64,000 bases of DNA from Umezawaea sp042738955 (lineage in GTDB: Bacteria; Actinomycetota; Actinomycetes; Mycobacteriales; Pseudonocardiaceae), in assembly GCF_042738955.1 (NCBI RefSeq), contig NZ_JBHYHC010000023.1:30021-94020 (forward strand), in the 5' to 3' direction. Position numbers and translations under genes: made by a program. Under the pieces are notes generated by a model that was given only the letters and a program-made list of their open reading frames with translations, did no database searches and was not told the origin of the DNA. Of this stretch, positions 42,013 to 50,471 are shown in pieces; position 1 is the first letter of the stretch; the number at the start of each line of letters is the position of its first letter.

Positions 42013-42206
42013 CTGCGGACTCCCGTCGTCTGGAGCCTTGACCGTAGCGAGCCGGAGATCATCATCGGCTGGTGCTTTCGGCTCACGTCCGCGCCCGTTC
42101 GGCGCAACCGGACCCCACTTTTGCGGTGGACCGCGCGAATCGCGCGCCTAGCATCGGCGCACCGGGTCGGTGATCACCCGGTCCCCACCGAACGGAGATC
42201 GACCGC
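42013..42206. promoter_or_regulatory. Divergent promoter region of the STAND and TIR genes
   Basis: 194 bases between the head-to-head genes. TAGCAT at 42149-42154 can be a -10 for the TIR gene, with GTG/ATG signals and GGAG at 42196 before ATG 42207. CCACTTTTGCGG at 42114-42125 weakly recalls box 1 of the AvrD cluster but lacks box 2. No clear operator. Confidence 0.4.
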
Positions 42207-44291
42207 ATGGCAGGCGTGTTCGTCAACTACCGCGCGAAGGACACCCCGCACGCCGCGGCGTGGATCGCCAACGTGCTGGTCGACAACTTCACCTCCGACC
42301 TGGTGTTCCGGGACACCGACTCGATGGCGGCGGGCGAGCACTACCCCAGCGAGATCCGCGCCGCGCTGCGCGACGCCGACGTGCTGGTCGCCGTGGTCGG
42401 CCCCAAGTGGATGCAGGAGGACCGGGACACCGGCAAGCCGCGGATCCTGAACGAGCGCGACTGGGTGCGCACCGAGATCGCCTACGCGCTCGAGCACGGC
42501 ATCCCGGTGGTCCCGGTGCTGCTGCTCGACGCCCCGGACAACGCCCGACTGCCGCGGCACGACGAACTCCCGGAGGACATCCAGAAGTTCGCGAGCCTCC
42601 AGGTGGCGCGGCTGAGCCAGCGGCGGTGGGCCCAGGACACGAAGCACCTGGTCGAGCGACTGGTGACCATGGCGCCCTCGCTGGTCGTGCCGAGGCTGTT
42701 CGTGCAGCCGCCCGCCGCGCCCGACCCGAACGCCGCCCCCGGTTCCCTGCTGCGCCCGGAACTGGGCGTCGTGCCGTTCGCGGGCCGGGAGCGGGAACTG
42801 GCCGACCTCACGGCGTGGGCGACCGATTCCACGGCCAACTCGACGAAGCTGGTGGTGGGCCGGGCGGGGTCGGGCCGGAAGCGGCTGGCGCTGGAGCTGT
42901 GCCGCCGGTTGGCGACCGCCGGGTGGCTGGCGGGCGTCGTCGACGGCGAGGCCCCCGCCGCGCAGATCCGCCGCACGAGCGCCGTCGACAAGCCCCTGCT
43001 GGCCGTGGTGGACGACGCCGAACTCCGCTCCGACCAGCTGCTCGCGCTGGCGGAGGCCGTCAGCGCCCGCACGGCGGGGCTCGACGCTCCCAGCAGGCTG
43101 CTGATCCTGGGCCGGTCCGACGGCGCGTGGCTGCGGCCCCTGCGGGAGCACGCCGACGAGCGCGTGGCGGCGCTGTTCCGGCCGACCGGGCGGGCGAGCA
43201 CGATGACGCTGGACGCCTCTCCCCCGCCCGCGTCGTTCGCGACGGCGGTCCGGGCGTTCGCCGACGTCCTCGACGTCACCGCGGAGGTCCCCGAGCCGCC
43301 CGACCCGGCCGCCACGACGCTGGAGGTCCACGCGCACGCGTTGTGCGCGGTGCTGGAGCAGGGCGGCTTCGGTCCGCGCGGGGGCACCGGCGACCCGCTG
43401 GCCGCGCTGCGGCGGTACGACCTCGCCCAGTGGCACCGGCGGATCAGCGCGGAGAGCGGCGTGGACGACGACGCGGGCACGCTCGCGGTGGTCGGCGCGT
43501 TCGCGACGCTGTGCGTTCCCGCGTCGGCGGACCAGGCCGACGCACTGGTGGCCCGGCTCACCGACGTCTTGGGCCTGCCGCGCTTGGACGTGCTCAAGCA
43601 CGTGGACCGCTGGTCCCGCTTACATCCCGGTCCGCACCAGCTCAGCGCGTTGAGCCCGGCTCCGCTCGGCGACCTGTTCGTCGCCGACGCGCTGGCCAAG
43701 CACCCGTGGGTCCTGCCCGTGCTGGCGAGCGACTCGTTCCCGGACGACTGGCTCGCCAGGGCGCTGACCACGCTTGGCCGCGCTCTGCCCGACCACCCGA
43801 GGCTCGGCGAGTCCGTCACGGCCCTGTTCCACGCCAACCCGCGCCGGGTCGAGCCGTTCGTCGGCGCGGTCATCGCCCGGCTGGAGGACCCGGAGCCGTT
43901 CGCCAGGACCGTCGCCTCGGAGATGGGCAAGCTCGACTGGCAGATCCCCGACCTCGTGACGATCATGGAGAAGATGGCGATCGGCGGCGACGGCCACAAC
44001 GCCATCCGCGGCGCGACGCTGGACGCGCTCGTCGGGGCGGCGAAGAAGTTCACCGACCAGCTCAAGGACCACAACGGGACGCCGGAGCCCACTCCGGCCA
44101 TGGAGCCGATCCTGGGTGTCGTGAACAACCTGACGACCCTGGTCCAGGACTTCGTGGTGGGCGCGCTGGACCCGAAGTCGGGCCGGTTCCCGACCGTCGA
44201 CGGCAAGCCGATCGTGCCCGAGGGGCCGATGTCGCTGCTGCGCGACCTCTACACGGCCTACGAGCAGGAGAAGCGCAAGGAGAAGGACTGA
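42207..44291 (+). CDS. TIR-domain STAND-like protein
   Basis: 694 residues, ATG 42207. A TIR domain spans about 1-140: VFVNYRAKDTPHAA at the start and WVRTEIAYALEHG with Glu90 at the place of the catalytic Glu of NAD-cleaving TIR domains. A STAND-like module follows from residue 190 (PFAGRERELADL) with a degenerate Walker A (GRAGSGRKR, 218-226; no Ser/Thr after the Lys) and DDAE at about residue 270. The C-terminal 300 residues are helical. TIR NADases with sensor ATPases serve in phage defence or cell suicide. Head-to-head with the NB-ARC pair, it may belong to the same system. Confidence 0.75.
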   Translation: MAGVFVNYRAKDTPHAAAWIANVLVDNFTSDLVFRDTDSMAAGEHYPSEIRAALRDADVLVAVVGPKWMQEDRDTGKPRILNERDWVRTEIAYALEHGIPVVPVLLLDAPDNARLPRHDELPEDIQKFASLQVARLSQRRWAQDTKHLVERLVTMAPSLVVPRLFVQPPAAPDPNAAPGSLLRPELGVVPFAGRERELADLTAWATDSTANSTKLVVGRAGSGRKRLALELCRRLATAGWLAGVVDGEAPAAQIRRTSAVDKPLLAVVDDAELRSDQLLALAEAVSARTAGLDAPSRLLILGRSDGAWLRPLREHADERVAALFRPTGRASTMTLDASPPPASFATAVRAFADVLDVTAEVPEPPDPAATTLEVHAHALCAVLEQGGFGPRGGTGDPLAALRRYDLAQWHRRISAESGVDDDAGTLAVVGAFATLCVPASADQADALVARLTDVLGLPRLDVLKHVDRWSRLHPGPHQLSALSPAPLGDLFVADALAKHPWVLPVLASDSFPDDWLARALTTLGRALPDHPRLGESVTALFHANPRRVEPFVGAVIARLEDPEPFARTVASEMGKLDWQIPDLVTIMEKMAIGGDGHNAIRGATLDALVGAAKKFTDQLKDHNGTPEPTPAMEPILGVVNNLTTLVQDFVVGALDPKSGRFPTVDGKPIVPEGPMSLLRDLYTAYEQEKRKEKD

Positions 44292-44298
44292 CGCCCGT

Positions 44299-44994
44299 TC
44301 ACCCCTGCGCGAGCAGGCCGTCGAGGATCACGCGGAGCTTCCACGCCGCGCGCTTCCCGCCCTCGCCGCCGGTCAGCAACGGGGCCAGGGCGTGGATGGT
44401 CGGGTGGGTGTCGGCGGGCAGGCCGCGGTAGACGGCGTCCAGGTGGGCCGACATCGCGGCGGCCATGGCGGCCTCGGAGGCGTGGGCCGGGTCGGTGGCG
44501 CGCTGGGCGCGGAGGCGGGCGGCGATCTCCAGCGCCGACGAGCTGATGTACTGGCCGAAAAGGTCCGCCGCCCACGCGCACGCGGCGTCGTCGATGCCGC
44601 CCGCCCGGAGCAGGCGGAGGAGTTCCTCGGTGACGCGGAGGCTCTGCGGGCCGGTGGGAACGTCGGACAGGCCGATGGACGCGATGTCGTCGTGGGAGCC
44701 CAGGGCGGCGACGATGCGGTCCACCAGGAGTTCCAGGCGCGCGCGCCAGTCGCCGTCGGACTCCACGGGGAGGACGACCTCGGCGATCGCCAGGTCGTAG
44801 GTGAGCGACATCAGCTCGTGCCGGTCCCGGACGTACACGTACAGGGACGCCGGTCCGGTCTCCAACGCCTGTGCCACCCGCCGCATGCTCACCGCCGCGT
44901 AGCCGAGTTCGTCGACCAGGGCGAGGGTGGTCGTCACGATCGCGTCCAGGCTGAGCGTGGACTTCTCGGGGCGCGTGCGGGGAGTGGCGGACAC
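44299..44994 (-). CDS. TetR-family regulator (TetR_C type)
   Basis: 231 residues from GTG 44994. HTH region AAVSMRRVAQALETGPASLYVYVRDRHELM is recognisable at residues about 32-61, with the TetR class C-terminal domain. TAGGAT at 45007-45002 lies 7 bases before the start codon, so the message is probably leaderless and the first operator copy overlaps its promoter. It represses itself and the divergent MFS gene, by analogy with TetR/TetA pairs. Confidence 0.85.
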   Translation of the reverse strand: MSATPRTRPEKSTLSLDAIVTTTLALVDELGYAAVSMRRVAQALETGPASLYVYVRDRHELMSLTYDLAIAEVVLPVESDGDWRARLELLVDRIVAALGSHDDIASIGLSDVPTGPQSLRVTEELLRLLRAGGIDDAACAWAADLFGQYISSSALEIAARLRAQRATDPAHASEAAMAAAMSAHLDAVYRGLPADTHPTIHALAPLLTGGEGGKRAAWKLRVILDGLLAQG

Positions 44995-45013
44995 GACGCC
45001 GATCCTACCTTGA

Positions 45014-45071
45014 CGAACGGTGTTCGCCAGGTGCACAGTTCCTCACGAACGATGTTCGCGAACGCTGTTCG
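45014..45071. promoter_or_regulatory. Triple TetR operator: three CGAACGNTGTTCG copies
   Basis: The 13-bp palindrome CGAACGNTGTTCG occurs at 45014-45026 (N=G), 45046-45058 (N=A) and 45059-45071 (N=C). Copies 2 and 3 touch, and they sit inside a 42-bp near-perfect dyad with GTTCCTCACGAAC arms. Clear binding site for the adjacent regulator. Confidence 0.85.
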
Positions 45072-45090
45072 TGAGGAACCGGGAGACCTG

Positions 45091-46437
45091 ATGACGACAA
45101 CGACGACCCACCCCTGGCGCTGGCGCGTGCTGGCGGTGGTGCTGCTGGCCGAGATCATGGACCTGCTCGACTCGACGGTCATGACCGTCGCCGCGCCCTC
45201 GGTGCGAGCCGGGATCGGGGGCGGCGAGGCCACGGTGCAGTGGCTGACCGCCGGGTACACGCTCGCGTTCGGCGTCCTGCTGGTGATCGGCGGACGGCTC
45301 GGGGACCGCTTCGGCCGTCGACGGCTGTTCGTCCTCGGCGCGATCGGGTTCACGGTCGCGTCCGCGCTCTGCGCGCTCGCCCCCTCCCCCGAGGTGCTGA
45401 TCGCCGCGCGCGTGGCGCAGGGCGCGTTGGGGGCGCTGATGATCCCGCAGGGGTTCGGCGTGCTGGCGGCGGTGTTCGACTCCGACGAGCGCGGGAAGGC
45501 GTTCTCGCTGTTCGGGCCGGTCATGGGGCTCGCGGCGATCGGTGGGCCGATCCTCGCGGGCGGGCTGATCGCGCTCGACCTCGGCGGCCTCGACTGGCGG
45601 CTGATCTTCCTGGTGAACGTGCCGATCGGGGCGCTGGTCGTCGCCGGGGCGCTGCGGTGGATGCCCGCCGACGACGGGGACGCGGGCGCGCGGATCGACC
45701 CGGTCGGGGCCGCGCTGGTCGCGGTGGGCTCGGCGCTCCTGGTGCACCCGCTGATCCAGGGCCGGGAAGCGGGGTGGCCGTGGTGGACGTTCGCCGAAAT
45801 GGCCGCCGGGGTCGTGGCGTTCCTGGCGCTCGGACGGCGGCAGCGCACCAGCGCGTCGCCGATCCTGGTCCCGAGCCTGCTGCGCAAGCGGGCGTTCGTC
45901 GGCGGGCTCGTGGTCGCGGTGTCGTTCTTCGCCGGGGTCGGCGGGCTGATGCTCGTGCTGTCCCTGCACCTCCAGCTCGACCTCGGCCACTCCGCGCTGT
46001 GGACGGCGCTGACCCTGTCGCCGATGGCGGTGGGCATCGTGCTCAGCTCGGCACTCGGCCCGAAGACCGCGGGCAGGTCCGTGCTCCACCTCGGGCTCGG
46101 CGTGCAGGTCGTGGGCGTGCTCGGGCTGGCGACCGTCGTGGCCGCGGACCTCCCGACGTGGGCGCTGCTCGGGCCGACGCTGGTCGTCGGACTCGGACTG
46201 GGCCTGCTGTTCGGCACGCTGATCCAGTCCGTCCTGGCCACGGCCTCGCCCGCCGAGGTCGGCAGCGCCTCGGGCGCGCTCAACGCCGTGCAGCAGCTCG
46301 CGACCGCCCTCGGCGTCGCCGTGCTCGGCACGCTGTTCTTCGACGGCGGTCTCGTCGTCGCCCTGCTCGTCGTCGCCGCGTTGGGCCTGGTCAGCGCGGC
46401 TCTCGTCACCCGACTCCCGGAAGGGGACCGCTCGTGA
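45091..46437 (+). CDS. MFS transporter, drug-exporter type
   Basis: 448 residues from ATG 45091 with GGGAG upstream. Motif A GGRLGDRFGRRRLFVLG, TM1 LLAEIMDLLDSTVMTVAAPS and RVAQGALGALMIPQGFGVLA show a DHA2/EmrB-like proton antiporter with 12 to 14 segments. Divergent from and presumably repressed by the TetR protein. Its stop overlaps the next gene's GTG by 4 bases. Confidence 0.85.
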   Translation: MTTTTTHPWRWRVLAVVLLAEIMDLLDSTVMTVAAPSVRAGIGGGEATVQWLTAGYTLAFGVLLVIGGRLGDRFGRRRLFVLGAIGFTVASALCALAPSPEVLIAARVAQGALGALMIPQGFGVLAAVFDSDERGKAFSLFGPVMGLAAIGGPILAGGLIALDLGGLDWRLIFLVNVPIGALVVAGALRWMPADDGDAGARIDPVGAALVAVGSALLVHPLIQGREAGWPWWTFAEMAAGVVAFLALGRRQRTSASPILVPSLLRKRAFVGGLVVAVSFFAGVGGLMLVLSLHLQLDLGHSALWTALTLSPMAVGIVLSSALGPKTAGRSVLHLGLGVQVVGVLGLATVVAADLPTWALLGPTLVVGLGLGLLFGTLIQSVLATASPAEVGSASGALNAVQQLATALGVAVLGTLFFDGGLVVALLVVAALGLVSAALVTRLPEGDRS

Positions 46438-47036
46438 AGGTCGTCGTGCTCGGAGCCGCGGGCCGCACCGGTCGGCTCGTGGTCGAGGAAGCCGTGCACG
46501 CGGGCCACGACGTCACGGCCGCCGTGCGCACGCCGGAGGCGTTCACCGGCGACGGGACGGTCGTGCGGGTGGACGTGCGCGATCCGGGGAGCGTGCGCGC
46601 GGCCGTGAACGGGCACGACGTCGTGGTCTCCGCGATCGGCCCGCCCGGCAGGCGGCCCGCCGGGCTCTACTCGGACTGCGCCCGCGCGCTGGTGGCGGCG
46701 GACGTCGGCCGGGTCCTCGCGATCACCTCCGGCGGCGTCCGCGCGGACGACCCGAACTTCGCGTTCTGGTACCGCCACCTCGTCCGCCCGCTCGCGCGGG
46801 AGCTGTACGACGACATGCGGCTCATGGAGTCGGTCCTGCGCGACAGCGGTCTCGAGTGGACGTTCGTCCGCCCGGCCCGGCTGCTGGACGAGGAGCCGAC
46901 CGGCGTCTACCGGGTGCTGGACGGCGAGACGCCCAAGGGCGGCTGGCAGGTGTCGCGCGCCGACCTCGCCCGGTTCGTCGTCGAGGAGCTGCGCGAGAGG
47001 CGGTGGTCGCGCGCCGCTCCCACGATCGCCCGATGA
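46434..47036 (+). CDS. NAD(P)H-binding SDR-like (NmrA/NmrB-type) protein
   Basis: 200 residues, GTG overlapping the MFS stop. Rossmann start VVVLGAAGRTGRLVVEEA and the VVSAIGPPGRRPAG and WTFVRPARLLDEEPTG phrases are typical of atypical SDRs with NAD(P)H-binding PF13460. No Tyr-Lys catalytic pair is evident. Probably induced together with the exporter; role unknown (redox sensing or detoxification). Confidence 0.75.
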   Translation: MKVVVLGAAGRTGRLVVEEAVHAGHDVTAAVRTPEAFTGDGTVVRVDVRDPGSVRAAVNGHDVVVSAIGPPGRRPAGLYSDCARALVAADVGRVLAITSGGVRADDPNFAFWYRHLVRPLARELYDDMRLMESVLRDSGLEWTFVRPARLLDEEPTGVYRVLDGETPKGGWQVSRADLARFVVEELRERRWSRAAPTIAR

Positions 47037-47179
47037 CGAAAAGACTCGTCCTGGTGATACCGCCACTCCGATGATCGTGGTTCCCTTAGACCATAAGTTT
47101 ATTCCGCGCGGTACAGAAACCAACACCGAGTAGTTCCCCCGACACTCTTGCGTCAATTATCGCCATGCGCCGAAAACAG

Positions 47180-47229
47180 CGGTTTTATTTCGCCGGTACC
47201 CACGATATGGTCACGGCGAAATAGAACCG
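47180..47229. repeat. Long inverted repeat upstream of the glycosidase-like gene
   Basis: CGGTTTTATTTCGCCG (47180-47195) and CGGCGAAATAGAACCG (47214-47229) pair over 16 positions with one mismatch, with an 18-base loop; CGAAAA/TTTTCG flanks extend it after a 3-base bulge. It may be a bidirectional terminator or an operator in the AT-rich 47037-47300 region. Confidence 0.65.
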
Positions 47230-47300
47230 TTTTCGTCGATGTGCAGCGGGCACCCGCTGATCAGCGCTGTTCACGACCGCCGATCCGCGAGGAGCCACCG

Positions 47301-48557
47301 ATGTCCGGAGATGCGTCACCGAGCGACAAACCCGCAGGCAGGAGCCTGGTCTTCCGCAGCGCGGCCGCCGTCGCCGCCCTCGTCCTCACCGCGGCGGCCG
47401 CCGCGCCGAACCACGCCGCCGCCGAGGGCGATTCGGGCAAAGCCCAGTCGTTCTGGCTGCACTTGGACAGCACGCCGATCACCGACGCCGAGATCGCCAC
47501 GCACGCGCACGAGCAGTCGTACGTCGTGCTCAACGCGTGGGAGGGCGATCTCGCGGGCAAGTTCAAGAACGCCAATCCGCAGATCCGGGTATTCGTCTAC
47601 AAGGACCTGTCGTCCACCCGCGCTTACGCGTGCGAGAACGGCCAGGACGACGCGCGGATCCCGACCGGCGTCGGGTTCTGCGCCGCCGACCAGGCCCACC
47701 CCGACTGGTTCCTCACCGACGGGGGCGGCAAGCGGTTCGAGTACAGCGGGTACCAGGGCCACTGGCAGATGGACGTCGGCAACACCGCCTACCAGGACGC
47801 GTGGGGCGACAACGTGATCGCGAGCGCGAAGGAGGGCGGCTTCGACGGCGTCCTGATGGACAACGCGCTGTTCGCGTGCGACACCTACCACGAGGGCGTG
47901 TGCCCGGCGGCCTACCCGACCGACGAGGCGTTCCAGAACGCGTACAAGTCCATGCTCTCGAACCTGCGCGGCCGGTTCGCCGACGCGGGCCTGCTCACGG
48001 TCGCGAACCTCGCCAACGCCCGCCTGCACCCCGGCGCGTGGGACGCCTACACCGAGTACCTCGACGGCGGCTTCGACGAGTGGTGGCTCGCGTTCGGAAA
48101 AGGCGACCTGCTGCCGGAGGGGGCCGACGGCTGGAGCGCGCAGGCCGACCAGATCGCCTCGGACGAGGCCAGGGGCAAGATCACCTGGGTCCAGCCGCAC
48201 GTGACGCCGGACGACGACCGGTCGTTCCGCTACGCGATGGCCAGCTACTTCCTGGTCCAGGGCGGCAGGACCGCCATCGCCGCGACCGTCGGCCGGGACG
48301 AGTACGGCGATCCTGCACCGTCGCGCGCCGAGTACGACTGGGACCTCGGCGACGCCACCGGGCCGTACCGAACGGTCGGCAAGAACCTGCTGGTCCGCGA
48401 CTTCACCTGCGGCATGGTCGTGGTCAACACGAACCCGAGCGTCAGCGGCGAGGTCCGCGTCGACCTGGGCGTGCTGCACCGCGACGAGCAGGAGCGGTCC
48501 GTGGCGTCGGTGTCCCTGGCGGGCACGTCCGGCTCGATCCTGCGACGACCCTGCTGA
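47301..48557 (+). CDS. Secreted putative glycoside hydrolase (GHL15-like)
   Basis: 418 residues, ATG 47301 with GAGGAG upstream. Signal peptide with a hydrophobic run to about residue 40 (ending NHAAA). The mature part has TIM-barrel rhythm: YVVLNAWEGDLAGKFKNANP, RVFVYKDLSS, HWQMDVGNTAYQDAWGDNVI, GGFDGVLMDNALFAC (a likely acidic catalytic strand) and a C-terminal beta part. The match to the putative glycoside hydrolase 15-like PF14885 family is from memory of such patterns. It should act on an extracellular polysaccharide. Preceded by a 264-base low-GC region holding the inverted repeat. Confidence 0.65.
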   Translation: MSGDASPSDKPAGRSLVFRSAAAVAALVLTAAAAAPNHAAAEGDSGKAQSFWLHLDSTPITDAEIATHAHEQSYVVLNAWEGDLAGKFKNANPQIRVFVYKDLSSTRAYACENGQDDARIPTGVGFCAADQAHPDWFLTDGGGKRFEYSGYQGHWQMDVGNTAYQDAWGDNVIASAKEGGFDGVLMDNALFACDTYHEGVCPAAYPTDEAFQNAYKSMLSNLRGRFADAGLLTVANLANARLHPGAWDAYTEYLDGGFDEWWLAFGKGDLLPEGADGWSAQADQIASDEARGKITWVQPHVTPDDDRSFRYAMASYFLVQGGRTAIAATVGRDEYGDPAPSRAEYDWDLGDATGPYRTVGKNLLVRDFTCGMVVVNTNPSVSGEVRVDLGVLHRDEQERSVASVSLAGTSGSILRRPC

Positions 48558-48558
48558 C

Positions 48559-48590
48559 CCCGGCGGGCCGTGACGCGGGACCACGCCGGG
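48559..48590. terminator. Weak hairpin between convergent genes
   Basis: CCCGGCG (48559-48565) and CGCCGGG (48584-48590) can form a 7-bp stem between the glycosidase-like stop and the end of the SDR gene. Possibly a shared terminator. Confidence 0.45.
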
Positions 48591-48609
48591 CAGGGTCGTG
48601 AGGAACGTC

Positions 48610-49299
48610 CTAACGCGTGATGCCAAGCGAGGCCCCGGCGCACACCACCAGCGTCTGACCGGTGACGCTGCGGGCGTCCGGGCCCAGCAGGAACGCGACC
48701 GCGCCCGCGATCTCGGCCGGGTCGATCAACGCCCCCATCGGCGGCAGCCGGGGAGGCGTGGCGGCCCGGCCGGGATCGCGCAGCATCGGGGTGTCGGTCG
48801 GGCCGGGCGCGACCACGTTGACCGTGATCGCCCGGTCCACCAGCTCCATCGCCCACGACCGCGCCATCCCCACCAGCGCCGCCTTCGTGGCGGCGTACTG
48901 GCTCTTGCCCGCCACGCCGGTCATCGTGCGACTGCCGATCAGCACCACGCGGGCCCCGCGCGGCAACGTCGGCGCGACCGCGTCGACCAGCACCGAGGCC
49001 GCCTCCACGTGCACCCGCCACATGGCCGCGCCGTCCTCGGTGGACAGCGAGCCGAGCGGCGCGGACCGTTGCAGACCGGCCGCGTGCACCACGGCATCCA
49101 CTGTGGACAGTCCAGTCACTTTGTCCCGCACCGCTTCCAGGTCGCCGAGGTCGGTGGCCAGCCACGTGAGCCGGTCGTGGTCGAGCGGCGGTTCACCCCG
49201 GCTCAGGCCGGTCACCGCCCAGCCGTCGTCGAGCAGCCTGCGCGCGGTGGCGAGGCCGATGCCGGAGCTGACGCCGGTGACCAGCGCGTGCCGGGTCAC
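48610..49299 (-). CDS. SDR-family oxidoreductase
   Basis: 229 residues; GTG 49299 overlaps the preceding stop as GTGA, which fits the operon's habit better than GTG 49308. Classical SDR: TGVSSGIGLATARR cofactor loop, VHAAGL, Ser in VVLIGSR, YAATKAA catalytic Tyr-Lys, and PGPTDTPM. NAD(P)-dependent oxidation of a hydroxyl group. Last gene of the 48610-57560 operon. Confidence 0.85.
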   Translation of the reverse strand: MTRHALVTGVSSGIGLATARRLLDDGWAVTGLSRGEPPLDHDRLTWLATDLGDLEAVRDKVTGLSTVDAVVHAAGLQRSAPLGSLSTEDGAAMWRVHVEAASVLVDAVAPTLPRGARVVLIGSRTMTGVAGKSQYAATKAALVGMARSWAMELVDRAITVNVVAPGPTDTPMLRDPGRAATPPRLPPMGALIDPAEIAGAVAFLLGPDARSVTGQTLVVCAGASLGITR

Positions 49300-50471
49300 C
49301 GGATCCACGACACGGGCACGCGGACGTGCTCGATGGTCTGCCGGAAGTAGGTGAAGGCGATCTCCAGCACCCCGTCCGCGCCCTGGTGGATCGTCGGGTA
49401 GGAGAACTCGCGGTTCAGGCCGTCGCGGGAGTTGTTGGTCAGGCAGTAGCCGTCACCGACCTCCAGGTTCCGCCGCACCGGCCAGGTCAGCCCGCCGTCG
49501 GACGACAGCGCCACGGTCATCGGCGCGCGGGGCGCTCCCCAGAACGCGGCCCCGAACTCTTCCGGGGCCGCGACCTGCTCGGCCAACCCGTCGTCGTCGA
49601 TCTCGTCGTACAGCGACAGCCTGCGCTCGGTGGCGTCCAGCCGACTGCTGTCGTTGAACACCACCGCGAGCCGGTCGTCGGCCAGCCGGACGACCTGGAC
49701 GGACGAGTTGTTGTTCGGCAGGTCGGGCACCGGTTCGGGCGCGGTCCACGTCTCGCCGTCGTCGGCGGACGTCGACCGGTGCACGAAGTCCGCCCACCGG
49801 CTGCGGTAGAACGCGGCCAGCGAGCCGTCCGGCAGCGGCACGACGTTCATGTGCACCATGCCGGTGCTGTCCGGCACGGCCACCTCGCGCCAGGTCGCGC
49901 CCTCGTCGTCGGACAGCAGCACGGCGCTGGTGTCGCGGTCCCCCACCCACTTCCGGCCGGGGACGGACACGCAGTGGAACACCGGCAGCAACCACCGGCC
50001 GGACGCCAGGACCACGACCGGCTGGCGCACGAACACCCCGCCGGTCGCCGTCGCGGGGACCAGGGTCGTGGTCGGACCCCACGTGCGGCCGCCGTCGGCG
50101 GAGATCCGGCGGCGCACCTCGGACGTGTCCTGGTTGCCCGCGAGCTGCGCGGTCCACAGCAGCCACACGGCCCCGCCCGGCGCCACGAACAGCACCGGGT
50201 TCTGCTCGGAGCGCGTGCCGTCGTCGGACAGCCGCTCGGGCGTGGACCAGGTGTCCGCACCGCTGGACAGGCGGGCGAACCACACGCTGATGTCCGGCAC
50301 GCCCTCCTGCGTCCCGCCGAACCACACGCACCCCAGGTCACCGCCGGGGAGCGTCGCCAGGTTCGCGGCGTGGTTCTGCACGGCGGGCGCGGGCAGCATC
50401 GCGTCCAGCCGCTCGGGGTCGTCGGCGCGGGGCCGCAGGACGCCGTCGAACCCGACGGCCCGCACGCTCAC
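49296..50471 (-). CDS. BNR/Asp-box protein, sialidase-like beta-propeller
   Basis: 391 residues, GTG overlapping the previous stop. At least four Asp-boxes of the S-x-D-x-G-x-T-W type (SADGGRTW, SDDEGATW, SADDGETW, SSDGGLTW) show a six-bladed propeller. There is no signal peptide, so it is cytoplasmic, unlike most sialidases. It may hydrolyse or isomerise an imported conjugate; true sialidase activity is not shown since the arginine triad cannot be placed with confidence. Confidence 0.8.
   Translation of the reverse strand: MSVRAVGFDGVLRPRADDPERLDAMLPAPAVQNHAANLATLPGGDLGCVWFGGTQEGVPDISVWFARLSSGADTWSTPERLSDDGTRSEQNPVLFVAPGGAVWLLWTAQLAGNQDTSEVRRRISADGGRTWGPTTTLVPATATGGVFVRQPVVVLASGRWLLPVFHCVSVPGRKWVGDRDTSAVLLSDDEGATWREVAVPDSTGMVHMNVVPLPDGSLAAFYRSRWADFVHRSTSADDGETWTAPEPVPDLPNNNSSVQVVRLADDRLAVVFNDSSRLDATERRLSLYDEIDDDGLAEQVAAPEEFGAAFWGAPRAPMTVALSSDGGLTWPVRRNLEVGDGYCLTNNSRDGLNREFSYPTIHQGADGVLEIAFTYFRQTIEHVRVPVSWIR

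Noticed and set aside
42114..42154. A sixth copy of the AvrD-cluster element before the TIR gene
   Set aside because: Only CCACTTTTGCGG resembles part of box 1; box 2 and the spacing to the -10 are missing.
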